Assembly (NCBI GenBank): GCA_022747635.1
Contig: JAKTNV010000014.1
Coordinates: 4,405,501-4,469,500 of the forward strand
Source: Hetaerina americana
Lineage: Eukaryota; Arthropoda; Insecta; Odonata; Calopterygidae
DNA: 64,000 nucleotides
Direction of reading: 5' to 3'
Positions 34,791 to 45,501 of this stretch are shown piece by piece. Under the pieces are notes generated by a model. The model was not told the DNA's origin. It saw only the letters and a program-made list of their open reading frames with translations, and ran no database searches. A program made the position numbers and the translations under genes. Numbering within the stretch: the stretch's first letter is position 1; each line of letters begins with the position of its first letter.

Positions 34791-35560
34791 GATCAGGTGC
34801 TGGAGCCGAATAGGCACGCACAAGGAAAGCCATTAATAGCGTTGGTGAAGTCCCTTGAGCGCTAGAGGACCTGCACAACTCCGTACTACTGTGCGACCTA
34901 CCTCTTCAAAGTGGAACATGGGCATTAGATAAAAGGTTGTTCCCTTAGCTCTAATGCGACTCAGAAAACTAGGGCCGAGAAGTTGGCTCGGGCGTCAAGT
35001 TCCACAGAAAGTTAAGATGCGGGCGAAGGGAACGCGGTTTTGCAGCAATGAGACGAACTAGAAGAAGACAAAACAGTTGACCCCGGGCATTCCCAAGCTG
35101 CTTCTGACGCGGGACGCGGCCAGAGATCTGGTCGACGCCTGGACTAAACGTCGCTCGCCTGCTCAGCGCATCGACTTGGCATTAGGTAGAGAAATGATTT
35201 ATTTTTGCTTATTCTTAGATTCACTCTGTCCGTGGAATGAATGCCGCAGTTGTTCTATACAGTAATTCATGATATGGAGATATAAATGTGATTTGGAAAT
35301 GACTTGGAAGCGTTTCCACCTGGGAGCTATTCCTCTCATTTTGTAGAATAGAGGTTACATTAGATTTTGGTGGTCACCTAATTTTTAAGCCTTTTGACTT
35401 TGGCAATTATTACGTCCAAAAGGAGCCTGTTAGTTGTTTCATGTTGAGGGATTAGGGGTATTAGGAGGAAGCATCGCTTGTTTTATTGCTCGATTACCAC
35501 CGACTGTTCATCTGAATGGCGTCAGATTCGCCATCTTTTTTACCCTGAATATAAGATGTA
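34791..35560. other. DNA without recognised feature
   Basis: GC-mixed spacer. Plus ORF 35,077-35,265 (62 codons) is unrecognised. Confidence 0.45.
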
Positions 35561-35564
35561 TTTT

Positions 35565-35745
35565 ATTAATTTATTTCGCACATATCCGAAAACATCTTCT
35601 TGGCCTACATATCTGAATCAACAATGATAAAACAATGGAATCACCCAAACTCTAGATTGATAAAATCCCAGCTCGGTTGGAATCGAACCCGCGACCTTTT
35701 GGATTGTAGGAGGGGAAGTTACCTCGCCACCAACAGGGCCGGCAA
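35565..35745 (-). repeat. tRNA-derived SINE, family B
   Basis: The minus strand starts at about 35,743 with GCCGGCCCTGTTGGTGGCG, then GGTAACTTCCCCTCC, and a B box GTCGCGGGTTCGATTCCAAC. A TTTA/TAAA-rich tail lies at about 35,567-35,580. Confidence 0.7.
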
Positions 35746-36689
35746 TGTGTAAATTAAATCGAGAAATTCATCGGGGATTTACGAGATTTAATTGCTAATT
35801 GTAAAATGTTCTCCCCTTGGAATCTTGATGATATTCAAAAATATTAAATCATTAAATTTCATAAAGGTAAACCTTTGAATAGAGAAAGTTAATACAGGGA
35901 GTTTTATGGGGAAATACTTTAGCAAAATCATTGATCTAAGCCCTGAGCGCAGTTCCGAAAGTATTCATTGCAGCACTGTTATACGCTTAGCTAGGTTGAA
36001 AAATGTGGTCCAAAATGTTCACTCGATTCCGCTTTCTTATATTACCGGCTCTACTATTCCATTCGATCACGTTCCTCATTTCCTCACTCGGCCTTCATCC
36101 TTTTTCTCGCCTTCGTTTTTCCACCCTCGCCATTCAACCTTGACTATTTGGCTTCTTTCCAAACCTCACTCACGCGTCCATTTACCATATATATCGTACA
36201 TGCCAGCGTACGTACACATAGAGGATTCCTTTCTGGGAATGAGAGGAAGCGTGTAAAAAAGCCTGCGGTGGCATTTGAGTCATTCTTTCCAAATTGCTAT
36301 CTCTCTAATCTTCTTTTGTAGCTATGTTTTCCATATTGTTTAATGCATGCCATTTCGTTCCAGTGGCTTATATTATTTATTGTCTTGAGAATTCTTCGAC
36401 CATGACATTCTCGGTCTACCCCTTCCTCCCAAATCGCTCACTCACTTCATTTTAGCGATTTAATTCTTTTGCATGACTAAGCCGAGGCAGAGTATTTGTT
36501 TAATACACGTATAATAACGGTGTACCCAATCAAAAATCTCCTATAACCTCCCATACTTCATCCTATCACTAATATTTTTACTGCAGCAATCCCCAAATAA
36601 CTGACACTTACCTTAATTTTTCGATATTTATCATGCATTAAGGTTTTATTTCCAAATGGTATTATAGGTGAGAGTATCATATATAGTTT

Positions 36690-37080
36690 CATGCGAGACC
36701 CAATTAGGATTATTCACACATGACTTTATTTTATCGGGTGAAAGTGGATGGTAAGTGGATGCGATCTTTTTAGATTTTTAAAAGGCATTAGACAAAGTTC
36801 CCAATGGTAAACTTATTCGTTAATTATAGTTCGCAGGTATAAAAAAGGCGCAATAAATTGGGTTGCAGGCTTTCTTTCAGAGTGGGAACAGAGGGTAGTC
36901 CTTGACGGCGCCAGTTTCGACAGCGTACGAGTGACTTTGGGGGTACCTCAGAGAAGTGTAAACGGACCGTTGCTTTTCTTGATTTTTGTTACGATATGAA
37001 CTACGGAATGAAAAGTAAGAGTAGGATGTTCGCGGATGACTTGACGGTTTATTGGAAGATATCAACATCTACTAAATACT
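36690..37080 (+). pseudogene. CR1-like LINE, reverse transcriptase relic
   Basis: Plus-strand blocks in order with stops: an LDF.KALDKVPNGKLI stretch (about 36,770-36,815; motif A region), 'gggttgcaggctttctttca', ARVTLGVPQRSVNGPLL-type sequence at about 36,928-36,975 (motif B), then 'gaatgaaaagtaagagtagg atgttcgcggatgacttg' (motif C, FADD) at about 37,009-37,044. The frame is broken several times. It is followed directly by a family E tail in reverse orientation. Confidence 0.7.
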
Positions 37081-37084
37081 TGGT

Positions 37085-37310
37085 AAGCCGCTGCAAGGGC
37101 AAGTGGCGGGTGTTGTTAGGGCACCACCCGCAAGTAAGACAATGACCGCATGCAAAAGTCACAAATTTATACAATCCACAAACAAAACATGGTATGCATA
37201 CATGCAAAAACCCTTACAAGCAACTCACATGCAAACACACAAGCTACCAACTAACATGCACCTACAAATATACCGGATGTCTTTGCAATGTTGAATTTTG
37301 TTCCGACTTA
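37085..37310 (-). repeat. LINE 3' tail, family E, left arm of an inverted repeat
   Basis: The plus strand reads the reverse of family E: 'gtaagccgctgcaagggcaa' and then 'catgcaaaagtcacaaattt', 'tatgcatacatgcaaaaacc', 'accaactaacatgcacc', 'ttgcaatgttgaattttgtt'. It is the reverse complement of 37,383-37,632 along nearly its whole length. Confidence 0.75.
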
Positions 37311-37382
37311 TAACAATCAGAAATCATAATAGTAAGGAACCGAAGTCACGTTAAAAATATGAAAAACATTTAAACATTTAAT

Positions 37383-37632
37383 TTACAAGTCGGAACAAAA
37401 TTCAACATTGCAAAGAAATCCGGTATATTTGTAGGTGCATGTTAGTTGGTAGTTTGTGTGTTTGCATGTGTGTGGGTTGTAAGGGTTTTTGCATGTATGT
37501 ATACCATGTTTTGTTTGTGGAGTGTATAAATGTGTGGCTTTTGCATGCAGTCATTGTCTTAATTGCTCGTGGTGCCCTAACATACCCAACCACACCCCCT
37601 TGCGGCGGCTTGCGGAGTATGAATTAGGCATA
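37383..37632 (+). repeat. LINE 3' tail, family E, right arm of an inverted repeat
   Basis: The plus strand reads 'acaaaattcaacattgcaaa', 'ggtgcatgttagttggtag', 'tgcatgtgtgtgggttgtaa', 'tgtataccatgttttgttt', then the tail 'cccccttgcggcggcttgcg' and 'gagtatgaattagg'. With 37,085-37,310 it forms arms of about 200-230 bp around a spacer of about 70 bp. The two 63-codon ORFs that mirror each other here are by-products. Confidence 0.75.
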
Positions 37633-38780
37633 AATGTGTCACCGCATTTACAGATTGGAGCAGTGTGAGTTAGATACCAGCCGCGAGCCTTCTGTATCGA
37701 CTTAAGAAATACACTTTCTTAAGACGATACAATATCTTGTAGGTAGCGGGAGGGTCTCCCTATAGATAGAGTAGAGGGATGAAAGGGGAAACTAAAAAAC
37801 AGACAAAGCAGATCAAGCAATACTGTAAACAGCACTACATTATTTAATGGACTTTTAATGCGGTCATGCGAAAGGGTTTTGACAACAAAACACACGAGGC
37901 CAGTAAAATTGCATGCAATTGAGTAGATCTAATTTTTTCCTAGGCGCTGAGGGTGGTAAGTTGAACTTTTACTATCTATAACCCTACAGTTACTACCTCA
38001 CATTCTCCGTGGGAAGAAGGAATCCTCGAGTCTCCTAGTTCTGGCATCTATTTCCCGAATTTTATATGCATAATCCAAGCGACCAATGTGTATTGCAGTG
38101 CGAATAATTTGCGAGACCTCGGTGCTGAAACATGCGGATCTGAATCTATTTAGTAAGTTCAACCTAGAATTGAATCGTCTTTCTTCGAATTATTCCCACC
38201 CCAACTGTAGAAGCTTTTCATTGACCCTTTCCGTTTTATCGTGAGAGTTTTTAACGAAACTGGGCTGCCCAGCTTTTAACTTTTTCGATTCCAACGACGA
38301 TGTGTGCCTTTGAACTTACCAAAATATGTTTTATGTCCGATCTTTTGGTTTTTATACTACGGAAAGTTATAATTTTTATCCGGCCTGACTCCTTCCGTCT
38401 AAATGCTTTCTGCATGCTCACAAACCTATTTCGCAAAGATTCATCGCTATCATTGATACTGCTTTTGTATTCTCCCACGTAACTTGTGCAAAATTGTTTA
38501 GGAACTTACCTTGAAATCCATTCCAATATTTTTTTAAAGCCGTCTTTTGTGACGAAAGATCTTTACTGCAAGGTCTTTATGTAATTTCTTTATTATTTGT
38601 TTTCCCAAATAGAGATTTACTTTGAAACTAACTACGCTTAACTCGAGTCATGTGTTCACGGCACGGAAATTGTAACACTGATAATGCGTGTCTCCCTTTA
38701 ACAGACCAATATCTGTTTTGTATTTTTTGCAAAAATTGATTATTGTTTGCAGACCCCGACTTAATAAACATATATTTGAG
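37633..38780. other. AT-rich DNA, unresolved
   Basis: The stretch 37,970-38,240 has the GC content and reversed-strand look of a LINE relic but no motif is readable. ORF 38,251-38,478 (minus) is not recognised. Confidence 0.4.
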
Positions 38781-38794
38781 TCATAAAGAATACG

Positions 38795-38875
38795 CTATAG
38801 TTCGGTGGCTAGCGTACTGACTTCCTGCCCAGAGGGCTCGGGTTCGAATCCTAGCTGTGGCAGATATTTTCGAAA
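38795..38875 (+). repeat. SINE family A head, partial
   Basis: The stretch 'ggctagcgtactgacttcct', 'gcccagagggctcgggttcg' and 'aatcctagctgtggcagata' matches the tRNA-like head of family A at 39,075-39,140. Confidence 0.6.
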
Positions 38876-39054
38876 GTTCGAATCCCGACAGCGTTGAGTC
38901 ACATTCCTTACCTGTTTCCTTTGAGGAGGAGACCATTTTATGTTGCATGTCTATGTGGCGGCGGAATTTCGCCTCATTACTTTTCAAATGCTAGCTTGCC
39001 CGTTATTTGAGCACTGTACGCTGTTAGAGAATTTTTGCTGCACACTAAGGTGAA

Positions 39055-39363
39055 GGGGATCGAGATGGTGCGGGGGCTAACGTACTGGCTTCCCACCCTG
39101 AGGGCGCGGGTTCAAATCCCGGCGGTGTTGAATATTTTTCAGTGGTATCTCGATCCCTACTTGAGGTGCTTTGTGGAGGGCACTTTGAGTAAGTACGCCG
39201 TCCGTCGGATGGGACGTTAAACTGCGGACCCCTTGGCGCCTTTCGTAAAGAGAAGGCTAATTCCGACGCCGGGTTTCTCTCCACCCTTCATCCTTTCCTG
39301 TCCATCCCCTATGGCGCAAATGACCTTAGCTGTCGGTCGCCTCCCCTCAAAACTACTACTACT
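39055..39363 (+). repeat. tRNA-derived SINE, family A, full copy
   Basis: The element runs from 'ggggatcgagatggtgcg' through a T-arm-like GCGGGTTCAAATCCCGG, 'ttttcagtggtatctcgatc', 'gcactttgagtaag', 'cgtcggatgggacgttaaac' and 'gcaaatgaccttagctgtcg' to an ACT-repeat tail. It is the near-perfect reverse complement of 40,775-41,087. Confidence 0.85.
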
Positions 39364-39389
39364 AAGGTGAAATTATTTGTTAGATGATA

Positions 39390-39575
39390 TTATTTGGATT
39401 TGCACACGTGTAAGTTGAAAGGGTTTGAGCATGGATGTATCCGCCACTGGGGGTGTAGGTTTGCATGGATTTGTTGATTTTGCATGTGGTATTATCTCTT
39501 TTACGGGAGGTGACCTAAAACCCCCCGCCACGCACCCTTGCGGTGGCTTGCGGGGTATTATGTAGATGTACATAA
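39390..39575 (+). repeat. LINE 3' tail, family E
   Basis: Has 'tgcacacgtgtaagttgaaa', 'gggtttgagcatggatgta', 'tgcatggatttgttgatttt', 'ggaggtgacctaaaacccc' and 'ttgcggtggcttgcggggta' followed by 'atgtagatgtac'. It is the clearest plus-oriented example of the family. Confidence 0.75.
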
Positions 39576-39577
39576 AA

Positions 39578-39780
39578 TAAATGCCCGGCTGCGGCAGATA
39601 TTTTTCAGTGATGTCTCTATCCCTACTTAGTTGCTTTGTGGAGGACACTTCGAGTGAGTACGTCATCCGTCGGATGGTACGTTTAACTCCGGGTTTCTCT
39701 CCACTTCTCGTCCTTTCCTGTCCATCTCTAATGGCGCAAATGACCTCAGCTGTCGGCCGTTCATTCTAAAACTGCTACTC
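39578..39780 (+). repeat. SINE family A, 5'-truncated and deleted copy
   Basis: From 'ggctgcggcagatatttttc' through 'tgtctctatccctacttag', 'gtcatccgtcggatggtac' and 'tggcgcaaatgacctcagct' to 'aaactgctact'. It lacks the central GGACCCC region. It starts within 5 bp of the family E tail. Confidence 0.7.
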
Positions 39781-40770
39781 TGGACTAATTTGGCATAATT
39801 ACTGTCTTTCTGCCGCAGTAGTGTTTTACAATTTATATTTCTATGAGTGATTATTTTATTTTGAAAATTTATTTTATGCTCACTAGTATAAAACTTCCAT
39901 TGTTGCTGTATGTAACATTTTGGGCCGCTCTGATTTATACTATTGATGCACTGTACACTGTTTATAGAATTTTTCCTTTGGATCTGCTTTCATATTTATA
40001 AAAAATTGTTACTCATGAACAAAATATGGATTAGCGGAACAGACTTCACCGTAGAAGGTCATCCTCTTCTGGGGAGGTGAAAATTTCTTTCAATAGCGAG
40101 GAAAAGATGAGAGAGAATTGTGGATGGGAATTAATGATGGGCCGTAATGATGAAATGAAAGCCGTACTTCCTTTTCTCGGAGGAGAATTCGAATCGATTT
40201 TAAGAGTTTGTGGTATATTTGTCGGTGAGATTCAAATTTCTGCTTGAGGAATATTGAGTGGAAAACATACCGTTATCAGAATCTCATCCGTCTGAGAAAA
40301 AGTTGAAAACTCGGGGATATAGAGAGGAGTAATCAATCAAACGGATGGAGATAGGATTCCCTTCGACTATATCCCTCTTGAAACCATGTGTGGTTTGCAG
40401 CTCAATCTTAAGAGCCGCTCAATGACGCTCTTCTGAAAGAAGACACCGCAAAGCGCTTTCTTCCCTGGGCAAGTAGTCGGCAGGCGCTCATTTAAAAAAT
40501 CACCGTATTCCAACTACGAAAGACCTCTTATTTTATCACTTTGAACTTGTGGATTCCGAGGAGGATTGAAGATATCCTCTTCGAGCAGGCACATCAAAGC
40601 CGCCACCCTCACCAGCACCATCAATTATTTAAGATTTTAATTGCATGTCACAATATTCCAACGCAAATGATCTTACCATTTGCTGATTTATCTCATATTT
40701 TACCACAAATATTTCTGAGAGACGGCGATAGTTAAGGAAACTGTATTTTTTCTATTTTTCCGGTGATATT
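39781..40770. other. AT-rich DNA without recognised feature
   Basis: No motif or shared repeat. Plus ORF 40,541-40,735 (64 codons) is unrecognised. Confidence 0.45.
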
Positions 40771-40774
40771 CCTA

Positions 40775-41087
40775 GTAGTAGTAGTAGTTTTGAGGGGAGG
40801 CGACCGACAGCTGAGGTCATTTGCGCCATAGGGGATGGACAGGAAAGGATGAAGGGTGGAGAGAAACCCGGCGTCGGCATTAGCCTACTCTTTACGAAAG
40901 GCGCCAAGGGGTCCGCAGTTTAACGTCCCATCCGACGGACGGCGTACTCACTCAAAGTGCCCTCCACAAAGCACCTCAAGTAGGGATCGAGATACCTCTG
41001 AAAAATATTCAACACCGCCGGGATTTGAACCCGCGCCCTCAGGGTGTGAAGCCAGTACGTTAGCCGCCGCACCATCTCGATCCCCCT
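40775..41087 (-). repeat. tRNA-derived SINE, family A, full copy
   Basis: The minus-strand copy of the 39,055-39,363 element: plus strand starts with an AGT-repeat tail at about 40,775 and ends at 'accatctcgatccccct'. The 91-codon ORF within is a by-product. Confidence 0.85.
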
Positions 41088-41189
41088 GTGATATTCCTCC
41101 TGAGTGGAATAACCGGAGGTTAGTTTATTGAGAGGGTAGGAAGAAAACAATGTGATGGGTCGGGGGCGAAGGGTAAGGGCTGGAGACGT

Positions 41190-41560
41190 AGAAGACCGGA
41201 AGGGGCATAGACGAGTGCGCGGGAGGGGGGGACCCCACGGGGAGTGTGTTGCGGGAGGTGTTGTGGAGTTTGGAGTGGGGGAATATGGAGCGCGGTGAAC
41301 TTTATTTGGTGCACGGGAGGCAGTGTGGGAAGTTCCTCAAGCGAAGGAGATCGGAGTGTTGGAGGAGGGAATGGACTCGGGTGAGTCTGTTTTCCGCCCT
41401 CTCCTGCTCCCTGGGCCGGCCGAAGGGACAGGTGGGCAGTACGTGCCTCATAGGCATAGTTGTATAAAGGGCAACAGCAGGTTGTGACGTAGTTTGGAGG
41501 GTTGCGAAAACACTCCCCTATGCAAAACTCTCCATTCACGTTCTTCCGTCTCCTCCCTTC
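41190..41560 (-). pseudogene. possible PLE GIY-YIG relic, GC-rich
   Basis: Within a 178-codon minus-strand frame (41,656-41,120), the stretch NGEFCIGECF near 41,520-41,490 resembles the FYIGEC block of the PLE at 49,418-50,571, and the nucleotides 'tttgcataggggagtg' match 'tttacataggcgaatg' there. Further on, a degenerate match near 41,450 ('tatgcctatgaggcac') and a LEELPTLPPVHQIKFTALHI stretch near 41,310 keep similar spacing to LESLPDSATNIEV. The overall frame is compositionally biased and the similarity is weak, so this is a tentative call. A chance ORF in GC-rich DNA remains possible. Confidence 0.35.
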
Positions 41561-42200
41561 TCTCCACACCCCACCCCCTCCCGCGGCGCCAATTTCCCTC
41601 GTGCAAATATCCCCTCCCCATCTCTTCCTCCCCCAAAGCCCTGCTAATGCATACACACGTGGGCCCGCCCTTCCCCTCCACTCCCCCCCCCCACTTCCCC
41701 GACCCCGGACCCTTAACGCCTACACGCGCTATTTATTGCTTTCACAATTTCCCGCCTCTTATTTTTTTAGTATAGGCGAGCCTTAAAGATTTTTTTATGA
41801 CAAAAGTTTTAAGATGTGCTGGGAGAAGAAAACCAAAGGTGTTTTGCCAAATTCTGGAGGCACTTGTCCCGGTACGCTGCACATATCTGGGAGTGATTGA
41901 ATGATTTAATGAAATATCCCTGAATGTTAAAGAAGAGCATTTGCATGTTTATTACAAATGTTGGCAGGAATTCTGGGGCAAGCCTTAAAATACGAGTTAT
42001 ATGACTCCTACTTGGAAGGTAAACAAGTTAATTTTAGCTTTTTTCCTATTCTTGTAAACGTTATTAAAGCCTCACACTATATTATTATAATTGACCAATT
42101 GGTAGCTACTATTAAAATTCAGTGCTGAATTAAGAGATTTATGTCAAGAAATTTATTGCATAGTAGTGTAATGGTGATTTAGATTCAGCACTATTTTTTT
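41561..42200. other. GC-skewed then AT-rich DNA, no gene recognised
   Basis: The plus strand at 41,560-41,760 is C-rich (long CCT/CCC runs), giving biased open frames on both strands. The remaining part is AT-rich. No motif was seen. Confidence 0.45.
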
Positions 42201-42204
42201 TAGA

Positions 42205-42290
42205 TATTTTAGTCCCCTGAAAGCCACCGCTAGGTTGTGTAATAGGGGGTAAATACACATCAGACTAATTCACACCCGAATATGACACTA
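42205..42290 (-). repeat. family D LINE 3' tail
   Basis: The plus strand shows 'cccctgaaagccaccgctag', 'gttgtgtaatagggggtaaa', 'acacatcagactaattcaca' and 'cccgaatatgacactac', the reverse of the family D end. Confidence 0.65.
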
Positions 42291-42880
42291 CACACTTCTT
42301 TCTTGTGCTCTCAGAGCCAATATAAAGAAAAGAAATTAAAAATGCATAGTTAAAATATTATAATTTGAAATAGCTTCAATAAATTATTCCCGCGCAGTAT
42401 TGAGGTTTTGGTATACATAACTGCAACATAGAAATGCATTTATTGGATGTTTTACCACCTCATAATCACTGGATTAAGAAGCATCCGCACGAAAAATGAA
42501 TAGCATGGAATGGGATATCAGTCAACTCGGTCATAAAATCACACAGAAAGGAAGTCAGTAGCAAAAAAACTCGTCTTTAAGTATGATACTGCTACTTATT
42601 ACTGTAGTGAAGTGAAGGAACTATACATCCAGAAATTGAATGTTTACAAGGGTGAAAAAACCTGTACATTGCAAAAGACGTAAGGACCAGTCTCAAGACA
42701 ATTATATCATATTCACGTATATTGCAACGTCTACCTTGAATGAAAGTTGGTTTAATGCCTGAATGAATCTCAGTTTAATAAGGATAAATGGAAGCTGCCC
42801 AGCGGAAAAGGTATCATTCTTGCTTTAGGAAAAATTAGCATATTTTCCAGCTAAAGCATAATAGTGATGCGATTGCAATT
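42291..42880. other. AT-rich flank of the mariner
   Basis: No recognised feature between the LINE tail and the mariner. Confidence 0.5.
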
Positions 42881-42881
42881 A

Positions 42882-44212
42882 CTACCTTGATCAAAAAGTT
42901 CCCGGAATAACCACCGTGTGCCGCTCCCATCGTTCCGATATGAGTTCTGTTTTTTGTTAAATTGGTACATCTGTTGTTGATATTCCCTTTAAATCTTAGT
43001 GTCATAACTTGACATTTGCAAAAGTTACGTAGCCAAGAGTACATCTATCTCTGTGTGTGTTGGCGATTTTTTAAAATTTCAGAAATGGATTTAAATTTGC
43101 AACAACGAACTTGTATTAAATTTTGCGTAAAAAACGGATTTAGTGGCGCACGGACGTTGGAAATGTTGGAAAAGTGTTTCGGCAACGATTCTCTAAAAAA
43201 AAACGGTCGTTTACCAGTGGCACGAGCGGTTCAGAAGTGGTCGTGAGTCAATCGAAGATGATGAACGCAGTGGCAGACCATCGACATCGAAAGTCGGTGA
43301 AAAAATTGATAAAGTAAAAGAAATGTTGGTCAATAACCGCAAATTAACCATCAGAGAAATAGCGGAGGACTTGAACATTGCCTATGGATCCGCCCAAGAC
43401 ATTGTGGTTAATGATTTGGGTTTCCGTCGTGTAGCAGCAAAGTTGGTGCCAAAAGACCTCAATTTCATGCAAAAAAGAGACCGTGTTGACGTCGCAAAAG
43501 ACATGATTTGCGAGGCTGAATCCGATCCCACATTCATCAAAAGGATCATTACTGGAGACGAGACGTGGGTTTATGAGTACGACACGCAATCCAGACATCA
43601 GGCAAGTGAATGGCGTTCACCAAATGAGCCGAGACCAAAAAAACCACGTCGTTTTCAGTCAAAAAAGAAGGCAATGCTGACGGTTTTCATGGATTACAAC
43701 GGTGTAGTGCATCATGAATTTTTGCCAGAAGGCCAGACAGTAAACAAAGAGTATTATTTGGGCGTTATGAGACGTTTGCGTGAAGCAATTCGCTGAAAGA
43801 GACCAGAAATGTGGGCAGAAAACTCGTGGATTTTGCACCATGATAACGCACCGTCGCACAGTGCTATCATTATTCGTAATTTTTTGACGAAAAATGCAAC
43901 AAATACCATCCAACAGCCACCGAATTCACCTGATTTGGCTCCCTGTGACTTCTTTCTGTTCAATCGAGTTAAAAAACCATTACGGGGAACGCGTTTTAGC
44001 AGCCCAGAGGAAGTAATGGAAAAATCGCAGGAAGCACTGATGGACATACCGAAAACCGAATATAAAAAATGTTTCGAGGATTGGATCAAGCGCTGGCATA
44101 AGTGTGTTGCAGTCGATGGGGATTACTTTGAAGGGGACAATATAGATTTAGATGAATAAACTTGTATTTTTAATTTTCTGAATAAATTCCGGGAAATTTT
44201 TGATCAAGGTAG
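42882..44212 (+). mobile_element. structurally complete mariner element
   Basis: The left end CTACCTTGATCAAAAAGTTC (42,882 on) is the inverted match of the right end, with one mismatch over about 26 bp (right end at 44,187-44,212). A TA dinucleotide flanks each end (42,880-42,881 and 44,213-44,214), the normal mariner target duplication. The element is 1331 bp. It holds one transposase gene on the plus strand. Intact ends suggest it could still be moved in trans by a related transposase. Confidence 0.92.
43085..44159 (+). pseudogene. mariner transposase with one frameshift and one nonsense mutation
   Basis: Starts at Met 43,085 (MDLNLQQRTCIKFCVKNGF). The frame breaks at a run of nine A (43,195-43,203), and the remainder continues in another frame from about 43,205 on (second HTH: NNRKLTIREIAEDLNIAYG, then FRRVAAKLVPKDLN). 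The three catalytic Asp are all present: TGDETW at 43,557, HHDNAPSHS at 43,842 and LAPCDFF at 43,947, the last two separated by 34 residues (DD34D). A TGA at 43,794 interrupts between REAIR and KRPEMW. The C-terminus KCFEDWIKRWHKCVAVDGDYFEGDN is complete to 44,159. Inactive as a protein only through these two changes; it would be 350-360 residues without them. Confidence 0.92.
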
Positions 44213-44214
44213 TA

Positions 44215-45344
44215 TAAGGAATGGTGAAGCTCGATTAGTAAAAGTGGAAAGTTTTTCACCGGCTATTCAACAATTCTGCTAAAAAAAGGCGATAGGAAAA
44301 GTATTCAAAAGTGTAAAAGTTGAAATATGAAGTATCAGTGACGTTTAGCTGTGATAGTGCGTTAATTATTATTTCTGTATATCAACAATGTAAGTGCTTT
44401 ATTGATAGTCCCTTATAGTGTAACCCGAGCAAAGAAGTATGGTATTCAGGATGAACTGACTACAGCAATTATTAGTCTACAAATAGCTGTGAACATTTTA
44501 AATATTCTTACGTGAAAGATATTACTGTCGGTATTTTTCTACAAGACATTTGTGTTCTAAGGTAGTTAAATTCGATTTGGTTAAACGTGGAAACAGATTA
44601 AACATGTCCGTTAGAAAGTACTACGTATATGAGCAAAGTTAAGTTTTCTTTGTGAGATGGACGAGGAATAATTTTTTCCCTAATCAAGAAACAACCAAAT
44701 TATACCATTGGTGAAGTCACTAATGGAAAGATGTTTTAAATGAACACATAACGCATAAGTTGCAAGAGATTAACAAATGGTGTTTTGATGAGAGTTCTTA
44801 AATTGTTAAAATAGTATCCGAATTGCCTAAAGCGATATCAATTCCAATGGTAAAGCCTAGCCCTATGCATTGAGGTAAAATACGTATGTTTCTCTAAGGA
44901 GTGAAATGAGCTCAAATGAAGGAAAGCATTCCAACCATTTCCAACCCTCTCTTAAGCACAGTTACAACAAATGGACTAACTTAAACAGAAGATCGAAAAA
45001 TCTTTTCCACATCAAGTATTATTATTACAAAATAAATATCACAATGTCTAATCGATCAACGTCTCTGTTTCTTAAAGCTAAATTTTTAAAATTACTAATT
45101 AAATCATTTGAATTCTTTTTTAATTTCAAAAGAAAAGTATTTGCTTTCTATTTATTTTTAATTTAAAGAATAATATATTTAACTTATATTGAGATGGTTG
45201 ATACATTGTGTGAGGTATGTTATAGCTCACTATATGCTATATAGTTCGGTTAATTATTAATTACGTTGTTCATATTTTAAGAAACATGAAATATAAGAGA
45301 TGTAGCCTAAATGTTAAGTTAAAAAATTTTAGTTTAAACTTTAA
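44215..45344. other. AT-rich DNA without recognised feature
   Basis: ORF 44,906-45,166 (plus, 86 codons) is unrecognised and low in complexity. No shared repeats. Confidence 0.5.
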
Positions 45345-45501
45345 AAAAGTTAAGTTGAAAAAATTTTCTGCATGGAGATCGACGGAATGGAAATGTTTAT
45401 GACTAGTGACCCCGTTTATCGCTGAGGAAAAAGAATGCACTAGTCATAAACATTTCCATTCCGTCGATCTCCATGTAGAAAATTTTTTCAACTTAACTTT
45501 T
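45345..45501. repeat. near-perfect hairpin (foldback), 64-bp arms
   Basis: The left arm (45,345-45,408) and right arm (45,438-45,501) are reverse complements with a single mismatch (G or A in the 'tctgcatgg' stretch), around a 29-base loop. As RNA the mismatch would be a G-U pair. No TSD or coding sequence is visible. Possible origins are a young MITE-like element, a long-hairpin RNA locus or a recent inverted duplication. Confidence 0.95.

Noticed and set aside
37103..37593. Two mirror 63-codon frames as a duplicated gene
   Set aside because: They are by-products of the inverted LINE tails.
41120..41656. A 178-codon minus-strand open frame as a host gene
   Set aside because: It is explained by strong purine/pyrimidine bias. 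No domain is seen, and a part may be a degraded PLE.
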